From: Peromyscus leucopus
Taxonomy: Eukaryota; Chordata; Mammalia; Rodentia; Cricetidae
Direction of reading: 5' to 3'
Assembly: GCF_004664715.2 (NCBI RefSeq)
Contig: NC_051072.1
Coordinates: 28,075,997 to 28,139,996 of the forward strand
Length of the DNA: 64,000 bases
The translations under genes and the position numbers were made by a program. A model generated the notes under the pieces. The model saw nothing but the letters and a program-made list of their open reading frames with translations. It was not told the DNA's origin and did not search any database. Within the stretch, counting starts at the first letter, position 1; every line of letters begins with the position of its first letter. Positions 22,401-32,050 of this stretch are shown one piece after another.

Positions 22401-24414
22401 AATATCTGTTGAGGATGTGCTCTCTAAATAGGAGTTAGGGAAGCAGAGAGGAAAGGTAAGTAAAGACATAATCTAGGCTAGAGATTAGTGTCTTCCTTGT
22501 CTGGGGTGTAGGGGAGCACTCTACAGCGTGAATTCCTTCACAAAGTTGGTGTCCCTTGAGAGGGATTGAAGATAAGCCTTTTAAACTTGGCTGTCAATAA
22601 GTCATCAGTCAGCCACTGACTTTGTTGGAAATCATGGAATAAAACCTCCTTTATGGATAGATTCTTCTCATCTGTGCTCATCTTCCAGAGATTTACCTTA
22701 GAGAAATTCTCAGAACCAGAGTTGTATCACTAATAATGAGGAGGCCACAGAGGCAACAATAAAGCATGGGTTGTGAATAAGTATAAACATTTGGTCTTAG
22801 GAAGCTCCAGGAATAGTTTTTGGGAATTGTCACGCATGCAGAAGTGGGATTCTCAGTTATACAAGTGCTATTGAGTCACCCATGTTCCTATAAGTAATCT
22901 CTCTGCTATCTTCCTGTGACTCTCGTAAATTCATTGGTTTCTTAAGCTTAGTAAAATGGTCTTGAAAGCCAAGGGAGGTAAAACCTTAGACATTATACTG
23001 TGGCTTTCAGAAGGTTGTAGTATACAAACATGTACAGTATTCCCATGCTGTTGGTATTTCATGGGAGGAAGAAATACTCAGAGGAAAATGTATTTCTGAA
23101 GAAAGAAAGTGATTAAACACTATAGTACAAAATGTCTATTTATTTACTCTCTGAAGTCACTAATGCATTTTTTGATGGCTGCATCATCTAATTATACATG
23201 TGTTCATACTTGCCTTTAGTGCTCATCGCTGCATAACATGACTGCATATAATAGTAGTTATACACTAATTTTGGAATTTACACAGTCATAGAGGGTCAGT
23301 GGCAGCTCCAGTTTATGATGAAAATTTCCACCTGAGACATTTAGTTCCTCCTTAATTAGAAGGTGTTGTTTGCTTCCAAGTCTTCACCTGGAGGTGAAAG
23401 CTTCCAATTCAGAGGTTCAAAATATTTGATGTTGGGGGGTGGTAATCAGTCAACTTAATCCTCTCCTGTCACTTCCTGGTTTGGGGGAGTGGTCTTCCTC
23501 TATTGTTTCTTCCATACATTTCTCCCCAGTATTCACAACATGTCCTCTCCACCACCCCTACCTTCTTCCTCTCTCCAGAGTTAATTCACCTTTCAAACCT
23601 GAAAATCTGGCTCTGTCAATCTGTGTCTGCTGATTAAGCCACCCCTCTGTTCCAACTCCACTTCCCCACACTCTGTTGCATGAACCTACGGTTGGGATTC
23701 TTCAACTACGCACGCCCTGGGCTAGATGGCTGCTGGATATGTTCCTCCTCTGAGGCACACTGATAAGATGCTTGTGGCAGATGGAGGGGGGAGAGGCAGA
23801 TGCTCTGTCCTGTTTGACAGTCTTGGCATCATTTCAACAGCAGCTCTTTTCCGGGGCTGAGACCTTTGTTCTGGTTTCTAGTTTTTCCCATAGTCACAGA
23901 CCTCTGTTACTGGACCCTCCAGAGATGCCAGCACTAGATGCTCAGTGTCACCCTCAGGAGAGCCTGGGTTCAAAGCCTGGGAAGCCATTTGTTAGCAGTT
24001 CCTATAACCACTTGACCGGGTTCCTGGCTGTATCTGTATCACCTTGGTTCTTTCTTGCCTTTTCAGTTTCCAGTTTCTCATTGGAAAGCTTGTGATGTTT
24101 CTGTTTTCCTAAGTAGATGCCAGGCTCTGAATGCTAACATACCTTTGTGGTTTTTTTGTTTGTTTGTTTTTGTTTGTTTGTTTTTTGTTTTTTTTTAATT
24201 CCTTCTTTTTTTCTTTGTAAAAAATGAATGAGTAATACCTTCAGGGTACCTCAGGGAAACTGACGAGAAGGAAATACAGAAAGAAGCAGACTCATAGTTT
24301 GAGACCTAGACCACAGTATTGCTCACACCACTAATTGTACAACATTTCTGTCTAATTTCTATTCTACCATGAATTGAGCATCCCCCTCCCCAATTTGTTC
24401 TGACCCAAACTCTT
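22401..24414. other. Long unassigned stretch
   Basis: About 2 kb without a repeat I can name, apart from (TTTG)n-like text near 24149-24190. A 107-codon frame at 23772-24095 has no recognisable domain and no supporting signals. Confidence 0.4.
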
Positions 24415-24588
24415 TATTTTTATTTTTATTTTTTTTTTTTGGTTTTTCGAGACACGGTTTCTCTGTGTAGCTTTGCGCCTTTCCTGGAACTCACTTGGTA
24501 GTCCAGGCTGGCCTCGAACTCACAGAGATCCGCCTGGCTCTGCTTCCCGAGTTCTGGAATTAAAGGCGAGCGCCACCACCACCTAGCC
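24415..24588 (-). mobile_element. B1 SINE with perfect 14-bp TSD
   Basis: A full-length minus-strand B1 with the 'gcgcctttcctgg' variant and a T-rich left end. TGACCCAAACTCTT flanks both sides (24401-24414 and 24589-24602). The perfect duplication points to a fairly recent insertion. Confidence 0.96.
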
Positions 24589-24699
24589 TGACCCAAACTC
24601 TTGATACCTGTGACTATTAAACTATTTAGGAATGTGGTGTTTGCAGTTCATATTGGGACAGAGCTGGCTCTGATGTAATAACCAATATCATTAAATGAA

Positions 24700-25003
24700 A
24701 AAGACATTTTTTGAAATAAAGACAGAGATACATAGAGAAGAGATGACCACGTGACAACGAAGGCTAATAAGTATGCGGGTGTTATACCTAAAAGCCAAGA
24801 AACATCAACGATGTTAGGTGTTAGCTAAGACATGGACAATGACTATCCTCCTTTACAATCTCTATAGAAAGCCTGGCTCTGTCAACTTCTTGATTTCAGG
24901 CCTTTAGTCTTCAAAACTATCAGAGAATAAATTTGCAATTTAAGCTACCAAGTTTATAGTAATATAATAAAACAGCCCTAGAAAGCTTATACAATCTCCA
25001 TTT
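24700..25003 (+). mobile_element. Ancient MLT1-like LTR, 3' part
   Basis: The 3' side reads 'gcctttagtcttcaaaac', 'gagaataaatttgcaattt', 'aagctaccaagtttatag' and 'aacagccctag', the usual polyadenylation-side order of MLT1-type LTRs in sense. The 5' part is hard to read. Confidence 0.5.
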
Positions 25004-27210
25004 TAGAAAATCCATTAAAGTATTTATTTCTTACTTTTATGTGCATGGCTTCAGCATTGTCTCTGGAAATAAGCCTCTTTGTTTAAGAAACAATTTTCAT
25101 TTCCAGAGAAATGACAGTGAAACTAATATTAACGCCTACCTATCTCCTGGTTCTGAATGAATGATTCCTAATCATTATAAAATTTAAACATGGGCTTTTT
25201 GGCCCAAGCTTTTACAGCCTGGCACCAGGCTCTTATGTAATTCCTTAAGCATTAATACTGAAAATGCATTTATCTATTTCTTTATTCAGAGTGCTCAAAG
25301 ACAATACAATGTATTATTCACACAGACAGAGAGACACATTTTTGACTTTACCATTCACTTATATTTCATTTTTAATGAATTACTAGAGAATCATGAGTAC
25401 TATGTCAGTGACCTTTTGTTAGCTTTGTTATTCTTCCTTATCAAATAGATCCTTTGGGCAATAATAAGGCAAAATGAATTTTGACCTTAAAAAACAGAGA
25501 AACAAGTCCCCAGAGTACTTTGTCCTGTTAATTAATGGCAAAACTTGGGTAATGTTCTTCCTTTTCAGTCTAACCAAACTTCAGAAAACAGAGAGTTAAT
25601 GCCTGAAGTCAGATCCTCAATTACTACAGAACAAAAATGGATTCCACTCAGAATATTGAGACTGTTGCAAGATTAACTGGACCTCAAAGTCCACATCCTC
25701 TCAGCTCCAAATCCATGAACTATGCTCTCTGATCCTTGTCATGATGACTTCTTGGAGCCCTAACGACTGGTCTGTTGGCATGGTAGAGACTAAACAGCCT
25801 TATTCATGAAGGCCATGACAAAAATTTTTCTCCTGGGCAGTAGAATAGGCATGATTTTCTTTTAAGGGCTATTACTTACTATTTCCTTTTATCATTTTAA
25901 TCAAGGCCATGGCTAAAGCCTACAAAACATTTAAGTAGAGGTGAAGAGTGTATCAACATTTTGTCATCTCAGCCCATTTCTATCCATCTGCTCTAACCCT
26001 GGATGCTTACTAGGCCTTCTGGAAGAGAAAGAAACTGCCTTCTTCATGGTTCATTGTGAAACTCCTTGATTTTATTCTTTCCTCCATATGAAACAGAAAG
26101 TAATAACTAAGGGCTTTGAAACAAAATGAAAAGACTTGGATTTAAATTCTGACCTTGGTCACACACCTACTATGATGAAACAATACAAAAAGTACTTAAT
26201 CTTCTTAATATAATGTCACATAAGATTGAGTACTGGCTTCTTTTGCTTGATATTTATCCATAGGTATATTGATATTCGGACTGACTACAATTCTGGAATG
26301 TCTTGTATTCTTAAATTCTAACTCTTAGGACAAATGAAAATCCCAATTTTGTTCTATTGATTATAGTATGTCTACATAAGGACACTGGCAGGAGAGGGAA
26401 AATGAATAATCGTTTTATGCCTCAAACAATGAGTGAGCATAGTAGGCTAAATACCAGCTTTCAAAATGTACTGCATCTATACAAAAGACAGATGAGAGGG
26501 GGGAATTAAAATAAAATATTCAGTGAGAATTGCAGTCGTCCTCTGCTCATCTTAGTTGACTGTGCTTTTGCTTTGGGTTTTATTTTCCCTGCACAGCATT
26601 AAAGATGTTGAATTTTGATCCACAAATTGAACTAAGAGGGGTATAATTTGTTCTTTTTCCTCTGGAAAATATTACGTATCACTGTGTTCCCTGAACAGTG
26701 TGATTAGCAATCCCAGGTGTTGAGTTTTTCAAACTGTGGATGGACCTTTCATCAAAAGCTTTGTTCTTGGAGTTTTCTTTTTTTTTAGACCCAGGTATCA
26801 TTGTCCCTCACAGTGGCCAATACTTACATGTTCTCAAAGTCAATTTCTCTCAAGTACCTCGCACTAACTTTTGCTGACAGAGGCTACCTGTTTTAGAGTG
26901 TACCTTTCATCCAGCTTTTCTACCCCTACCACACTTATTGCAAGAGCAGCAGGCCTTCAGAATTTCAGGAGCTGTGGAGGGAGGGAGGGAGCTACTGTTC
27001 CAAGTGTCTCCTCTGAACATAACCTTCTAAGACTTCCTGTGACATGCTGTAATGAGAATGGTTCTTCCTCCAGCTACACATCTTCCATTGTCCTTTCCCT
27101 CATCACGTCCCCTTTGCAATGATCAGAGGAAAATAATAGACTCAAACATGACTCTAGGAGTTTGAACCTAAGTTAGCTAAGCCATCTCCTATGGCCTAGC
27201 CATAGGCCAT
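25004..27210. other. Long unassigned stretch
   Basis: 26118-26205 may be a decayed MIR ('acttggatttaaattctgacc'). Otherwise no repeat or gene is seen. The 83-codon frame at 26871-27122 has no domain. Confidence 0.35.
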
Positions 27211-27552
27211 TGCTGTGGATATTGCTCTGTATAAATAAAATGCTGATTGGCCAGTAGCAAGGCAGAAAGTATAGGTGGGACAAACAGAGAAGAGAATTCT
27301 GGGAACAGGAAGGCTGAATGAGGAGACACTGCCAGCTGCCGCCATGAGAAGCAAGATGTAAGGTACCAGTAAGCTATAATCCACGTGGCAACTCATAGAT
27401 TAATAGAAATGGATTAACTTAAGATATAAGAACTAGATAACAAGAAGCCTGAGCCATTAGGCCAAACAGTTTAAATAATATAAGTGTTTGTGTGATTATT
27501 TGTGTCTGAGTGGCTGCAGGTCTGAGTGGGACTGGAGAAAACTCCAACTACA
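27211..27552 (+). mobile_element. Solo ERV LTR, family LTR-B, perfect TSD
   Basis: The 342-bp LTR runs from TGCTGTGGATATTG to CCAACTACA. GGCCAT flanks both sides (27205-27210 and 27553-27558). It contains 'tataaataaaatgc', 'gattggccagtagc', 'ataggtgggac' and 'gattaacttaagatataag', as in the copies at 5123 and 13824. It has landed inside an older MaLR-like LTR whose 3' end continues on the right. Confidence 0.93.
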
Positions 27553-27693
27553 GGCCATGCCTTCTCTAAAAAGTATAGTTACTCCGTAGAAATGGACTTT
27601 ATCCTTTTGAACTATGAACCAGAGTAAATCCCTTCTCTGTTTAGTTGCTTCTTTAGATATTTTGTCATAGTGATGAGAAAGATGGCTAAAACA
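27553..27693 (+). mobile_element. MaLR LTR 3' end
   Basis: Text 'ctatgaaccagagtaaatcc', 'tttagatattttgtcatag' and 'gatgagaaagatggctaaaa' is the 3' terminal part of a MaLR LTR in sense, cut off on the left by the LTR-B insertion. Confidence 0.55.
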
Positions 27694-27839
27694 GGCAAAT
27701 CAGAACCTTTTAAACTTTTTATACTCATGTCTTTTTGTTCAAGACATTTTTATGCTATCTTAGATAAGGGGATATATAATTCACACATTCACTGATAGTA
27801 GGTAATACAAACTTATTTAGAACAATTACTTCTTGTTTT

Positions 27840-28370
27840 TTAATTTTACATAATTTCTTTATTGATTCTTTGGGAATTTCACATCATGCACCTCATTTTT
27901 GCCAATTTCCCAACCCCTCCATATCTGCTCTTAATGCTTGCAGCATCCTTCCCCCAAAAAATTATTTTTAAATTCAAACCAAACAAACAAAAACTTACTT
28001 TACTCCCCTGTCTTCCAACACCTCTTCATTTATCTTAGTGGCATTGGGACCCACGGTATGTCACGCACTATACCCTTTTGTCCTATTAGCTTTACTTGCA
28101 AATGTTCATTGTAATGAGTCATTGGTCTGGTTTCTGGTACATCATCATCCTTAGGCCCTCCCCAAAACTCCTCTCAGATATCCTGAGGCTGCCACAAGTC
28201 ATGGAGATACTGCAGGTATCATTCCTTAGGACCAGTCCCTTCACGTGTTCCAGTAGGTCATACTTCACGTGTTCCAGTAGGTCATAGATGTGGTAGATAT
28301 TAGGGTGGGCCAACCCAAGGCCCTGGATGTGGGCTTGTGTGGTAGCTGAGCTGGTCATACCTGGCTGCGG
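27840..28370. repeat. Unnamed rodent interspersed repeat
   Basis: I recognise the text ('gggaatttcacatcatgcacc', 'gcaaatgttcattgtaatgag', 'gagtcattggtctgg', 'ggccctggatgtgggc') as recurrent in rodent genomes but cannot name the family. On the minus strand it keeps an 86-codon open frame (28119-28379) with no known domain. A 24-bp tandem duplication lies at 28239-28286. Confidence 0.45.
28239..28286. repeat. 24-bp tandem duplication
   Basis: Two exact adjacent copies (28239-28262 and 28263-28286) starting 'cttcacgtgttcc'. On the minus strand the 24 bases are a multiple of three and repeat eight residues in frame (around D-L-L-E-H-V-K). Confidence 0.95.
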
Positions 28371-28671
28371 AGACCACACCCCTCAGGGATGGAGTGGAGC
28401 CAAGAACAGTTACTTCTGAACATAAAATTTTTCCATTTATTAAAGACAAAAGTAAATTCCCACAATGATGAGGTGGGTTGGTTTGTTGAATTTTGCATAA
28501 TGATTTAAATCTTGTCTGAATGTTTCATGTTACAATGTGCAGAGCATTTTCAGTGTTTTTCAGAACTTATCAATATTCTGAGAATGCCATTTTGCACAAT
28601 ATTTTGTACAAAAGGACTCAAATGTGTTTAAGGATATTTCAGAAATAATTGCAATTTATGAACCTGTAGGG

Positions 28672-28877
28672 ACATAGACAGATGAGAGATAGATAAATGA
28701 GATATATAGTTATATATGATACATAGATATAAGTAATATATAGATGATAGATGATAAATGAGAGATAGGCAGATAGGTGATAGAAGACATACATAGATAG
28801 ATGATAGATAGGCAGACAGATGATAGATTGATGCATGTGTATGTATGTACATACATAGAACATACATACACACATAC
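28672..28877. repeat. Degenerate (GATA)n/(CATA)n repeat
   Basis: An interrupted tetranucleotide tract of GATA units that shifts into CATA and GTAT units at the right. Minus-strand frames rich in Tyr, Ile, Ser and His are artefacts of it. Confidence 0.9.
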
Positions 28878-29217
28878 TAGGGAAGACTTAGAAGCTCCAT
28901 AAGCCATCTGTAACCAGGAGGCCTGGGACCTCCATTAGTGTGGCTTAAGTCAAGTCTGAAACTCTCAGAACCAGAGAAGCTGATGCTGTTGGTGTGAGTC
29001 TCAATCTGAGGCCAAACACCTAAAATCAGCTATTTCTAATGTGCAAAGACAAATAAAAAGCAATGTCTCAGCCCAGGAGAGAAGGAGTGTTGGGCATGGG
29101 TCAGGAAAAAGGAACTGACTGAGGTGATTATGGAAGCTGAGAACCTTCAATAGCAGAGAATGAGTCAGGAAAGCGTGAAGTTCTCCTCCCAAAGCCTGAT
29201 GATCTGAGACCCAGGAG
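28878..29217. other. Unassigned stretch
   Basis: Nothing is recognised. It ends in the CAGGAG target duplicated by the neighbouring provirus. Confidence 0.4.
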
Positions 29218-29701
29218 TGTAGCACGAATCTTAACAGGTCTTATTAATAAAATTAAACCTGATGCCAGTTATTGGGGTGAATGCTGGAAGATCAGAGAAG
29301 CAGAACAAGCCACAGCTACCTCACCTCGCCAATTCCTCAGCTGATCCTGTTTCCTCAGATTGGGAGCCTCTGAGTCCTCATCCAGAATGAATCTCAGCTG
29401 AAATGCTGCTCAAAAGCCTAAAAGATTAACCAGACTTCCTGGTTTTCACACCTTTTATACCTTTCTGTTTTCTGCCATCACTTCCTGGGATTAAAGGCAT
29501 GAGTCACCCACCATGCCTGACTGTATCCAGTGTGGCTTTAAACTCACAGAGATCTGGATGGATCTCTGCCTCCCAAGTGATAGGATTAAAGGCATGTGTG
29601 CCACCATTTTCTGGCCTCTATGTCTAGTGACTGTTCTGTTCTCTGACCCTAGATAAGTTTATTAGGGTACACAATATTTTGGGGAACACAATACCACTAC
29701 A
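29218..29701 (-). mobile_element. 3' LTR of the provirus (LTR-A, 484 bp)
   Basis: On the minus strand it runs TGTAGTGGTATTGTG to CGTGCTACA. Between come B1-like segments ('cctttaatcc' motifs and 'agtttaaagcc'-type text), a TATA box GTATAAAAGG (29451-29460) and an ATTAATAAG near the end that could serve as poly-A signal. It matches the solo LTRs at 2788 and 4555. Confidence 0.92.
29451..29460 (-). promoter_or_regulatory. TATA box of the LTR-A LTR
   Basis: Reads GTATAAAAGG on the minus strand and is conserved in position as 'atatataagg' in the solo LTRs (3035-3045 and 4807-4817). It is absent from the deleted 5' LTR. Function is inferred from sequence only. Confidence 0.6.
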
Positions 29702-29717
29702 TTTCCCCTTTTTTGTC
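29702..29717 (-). promoter_or_regulatory. Polypurine tract (PPT)
   Basis: On the minus strand GACAAAAAAGGGGAAA sits directly against the TG of the 3' LTR. A PPT primes plus-strand DNA synthesis in LTR retroelements. Confidence 0.88.
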
Positions 29718-29797
29718 TAAAATTTAAAAAAGCTTATAACTAATACAAGAAAAACTGTATTCAATAAGTATATACAATATATACAGTCAAGAATTAC

Positions 29798-29919
29798 ATT
29801 AATGATGTCTGGTCCATTAACATTTGACAGAGTCAGATGAAAAAATCCATTAATATATATTAACAATGTCCAGTCCAGTAACATTTGATAAACTCAGACA
29901 AAAAATATTCATTACTTAT
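29798..29919 (-). repeat. Two ~61-bp tandem units in the ERV interior
   Basis: Units begin at 29798 ('attaatgatgtctggtcc') and 29859 ('attaacaatgtccagtcc') and share 'taacatttga' and 'ctcaga/gtcaga' blocks. They are non-coding and AT-rich. Confidence 0.75.
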
Positions 29920-29948
29920 CCTATGTAAAACAAGTAGTTCCTTTGTAA

Positions 29949-30180
29949 AAGTAGATTCAGTAATTAACCTTTTTATCTTATCGTATCCATATTCTCTCTT
30001 TTTTCTTTTCATAATATATTCAGTAATCCACCTTTTGTCATTTTTATATCTTCCCCTTTTTCTTTTTAGAGTAGATTCAATGATCTACCCATTTATCCTA
30101 TTATTTCTTTATCTTTTTTCTCAGAGTAGATTCAATGATCTACCTCATATCTATATTCCCTTTTTTTCTTATTCTTTTTA
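29949..30180 (-). repeat. Four ~55-62-bp tandem units in the ERV interior
   Basis: Units begin near 29949, 30011, 30068 and 30123. Each starts with a version of 'gtagattcaatgatctacc' followed by a pyrimidine-rich half on the plus strand. The last two are most alike and all have diverged. Confidence 0.8.
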
Positions 30181-30347
30181 AACAAAAACTCTGAATCTAA
30201 TCTCCTTGTTCAGTTTTTATCCTGACCATTAATAATTAACAACTTGTAACCAACCATCATAAACAATGACAATATCCATAACTCATTAAACGACCAAAAA
30301 CCTCCCATTCTCCCTCTTGGGAATGTGGGCGTCATTTTTTTTTAAAA

Positions 30348-30605
30348 TTACTTCCTGCTTTCTGGGGGTGAAGACATCCTTAGGGAATCTTGAAAAGAAG
30401 TTTTGGGGTTAATTGTCAAGTCCTGTATCATTTGTCCAGGCGCTGCATAATGAGAAAGTGCAGGGCTTGTTTCAAGTCCTTGTTCAAGTAGTCTGTGAAT
30501 CTGGATCATCTCAGCTAGCCTTCTCAAAATTGTCCTGAGCAGCCTGGAATCCTTGCTACATCTTTCCGTGGTATTAATCAGCTTCATGGCTTTACCATAG
30601 TCCAT
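30348..30605 (-). other. 85-codon open frame in the ERV interior
   Basis: The longest frame on the sense (minus) strand of the provirus, in the first third after the primer-binding site. It has no zinc knuckle, protease, RT or transmembrane motif that I recognise. It may be a decayed relic of a retroviral gene or chance. I do not call it a gene. Confidence 0.3.
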
Positions 30606-30736
30606 GTGGAATCATCTTTGTGGGGTCCCATTATCCTTTTGAAGACTTCAAAGTTGCTGTTAGGCGTGGTCATGGTTTCCTGCAATTTTTTTTTTTTTGC
30701 CTCCTCTGTGGTTTGGAGCAATCACAGTCTGCTAAA

Positions 30737-30753
30737 TGTCATGTTGGGTGCCA
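30737..30753 (-). promoter_or_regulatory. Primer-binding site, tRNA-Lys type
   Basis: Two bases inside the 5' LTR the minus strand reads TGGCACCCAACATGACA. This agrees with the lysine (1,2) primer-site consensus at 12 of the first 14 bases, and both differences are CpG to CpA changes. Lysine primers are usual in betaretrovirus-like ERVs. Confidence 0.82.
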
Positions 30754-30755
30754 GA

Positions 30756-30964
30756 TGTAGCATGAATCTTGACAGGTCTTATTAATAAAATCAAACCTGA
30801 TGCCAGTTATTGGGGTGAATGCTGAAAGATCAGAGAAGCAAAATAGGATTAAAGGAGTGTGTACCACCATTTTCTGGTCTCTATATCTAGTGCTGTTCTG
30901 TTCCCTGACCCCAGATAAGTTTATTAGGGTACACAATATTTTTGGGGAACACAATACCACCGCA
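30756..30964 (-). mobile_element. 5' LTR of the provirus, internally deleted
   Basis: 209 bp, equal to the 484-bp 3' LTR minus a 275-bp block corresponding to 29306-29580. The join is near 30843/30844. The lost block contains the TATA box and the upstream B1-like segments, so this LTR lacks its own core promoter. The outer terminus reads CCGCA instead of CTACA. Confidence 0.9.
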
Positions 30965-30970
30965 CAGGAG

Positions 30971-31359
30971 AGCTGATGTTTTCATCCAGGAACACAAGCA
31001 TGAAACCAGCGAGTGCTTGACTGCAGTGTACAAGAGGAATTTGCTCTTGCTTGGGTACCGTTAGTATTTTTGTTCTAGATAGACATTCAGCTGGTTGGAC
31101 TAGACTTACTCTCACTAGAAAAGACAATCTGTGTTGCCCACTTTACCAGTTTAATATTAATAGCATACAAAAACACCTTCTTAGAAGCAGACGAAATGTT
31201 TGAACAACTGAACAGCCATAGCTCAGTCAAGTTGACATAAAATTTTCTGTCCAGGGAGGAAAATCATGCATGGTACTAGAAAGCTAGCCGGGAGCTGGGG
31301 AAGGCATGAATCTTTGGGGAGAACCAGAATAATGCTTAACTGCACTCTGAAATATATCT
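30971..31359. other. Unassigned stretch
   Basis: Nothing is recognised apart from a possible 'gtcaagttgacataaaa' MaLR-like remnant at 31228-31244. Confidence 0.35.
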
Positions 31360-31914
31360 TTAGACCCACAGACAATAGGTGTGGCCATCACTCCTCATCA
31401 GATAGTCCTCTCTTTGTAGCTAACGGAGAGTATTACAAAACTCGCAAATGGACACAATGCAGAGATAAATGTGTGGTAGGAAGCTTAGTCTCAACAGATA
31501 CATCTTCAACACAAGTCCTGAGCCTAAAGCTCAGGAAGCATCATGGACGAGGAGGTGGAAAGATTGTAAAGACCAAAGGAACGGGAAGTCTGCTGTGAGC
31601 TCTATCTCCTAGAAGTGGCTACCTAAACAAAACCTGAACAATGACATTATTAATAAACATGTTAATATGGAAGGGGCAAATTTTTACAGCATCTCACACT
31701 TAAACAAAGAGCTACAGGTAATGATGACTGCTGAGAGAGGGAGAAATCACTAAGTGGCTATCTATCCAACACAAGCAGTCAGCCTGAAAACCATATCCAC
31801 ACAAAGAACAAAACACATTCAGAGGGCTGTGTTTATATTGTATTTATAGATTTATGCATATATATGTGTTGCATATAGCATACACACACACACACACACA
31901 AACACACACAAACA

Positions 31915-31959
<45 letters not shown>

Positions 31960-32050
31960 ATAAAAGGAAAAAAGACCATCAATTTGAGAAGGTGATAGGA
32001 GGGGTTAGAGAGAGGAAGAGAATGTATTAAAAACAAATTTTGCAAAATTC
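31360..32050 (+). mobile_element. L1 3' UTR (Lx-like) with internal (CA)n
   Basis: Sense-strand L1 3'-UTR text is seen: 'ggaggtggaaagattgtaaag', 'gaccaaaggaacgggaag', 'ctcctagaagtggctacc', 'aagagctacaggtaatg', then TA- and CA-rich sequence and the terminal 'tttgagaaggtgatagg ... attaaaaac'. Open frames across it are shadows. It is 5'-truncated. Confidence 0.7.
31881..31957. repeat. (CA)n microsatellite
   Basis: About 77 bp of CA repeat with three AA interruptions in its left half. It lies in the L1 3' UTR, where rodent copies often carry TA/CA tracts. Confidence 0.95.

Larger units (their letters stand above)
29218..30964 (-). mobile_element. Non-autonomous ERV provirus (LTR-A family)
   Basis: A complete minus-strand proviral layout of 1747 bp. 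The order along the plus strand is 3' LTR (29218-29701), polypurine tract, interior of 1054 bp, primer-binding site and 5' LTR (30756-30964). CAGGAG flanks both sides (29212-29217 and 30965-30970). The 6-bp TSD and lysine-type primer site fit a class II (betaretrovirus-like) ERV. The interior has no gag, pro, pol or env that I can see, so any movement needed enzymes supplied by another element. The two LTRs differ at about 14 of 209 comparable bases by eye, and the 5' LTR has lost 275 bp. It is an old copy and inactive in itself. Confidence 0.92.

Noticed and set aside
28628..28907. Three overlapping Tyr/Ser/Ile/His-rich minus-strand frames
   Set aside because: They come from the GATA/CATA tetranucleotide tract.
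29949..30180. Possible CRISPR-like regular repeats
   Set aside because: Units are tandem without unique spacers, diverged, and lie inside a rodent ERV.
31266..31598. 110-codon plus-strand frame
   Set aside because: Most of it overlaps L1 3'-UTR text. No recognisable protein feature.
31833..32045. 70-codon frame with a Cys-Val run
   Set aside because: It translates the (CA)n microsatellite in an L1 3' UTR.
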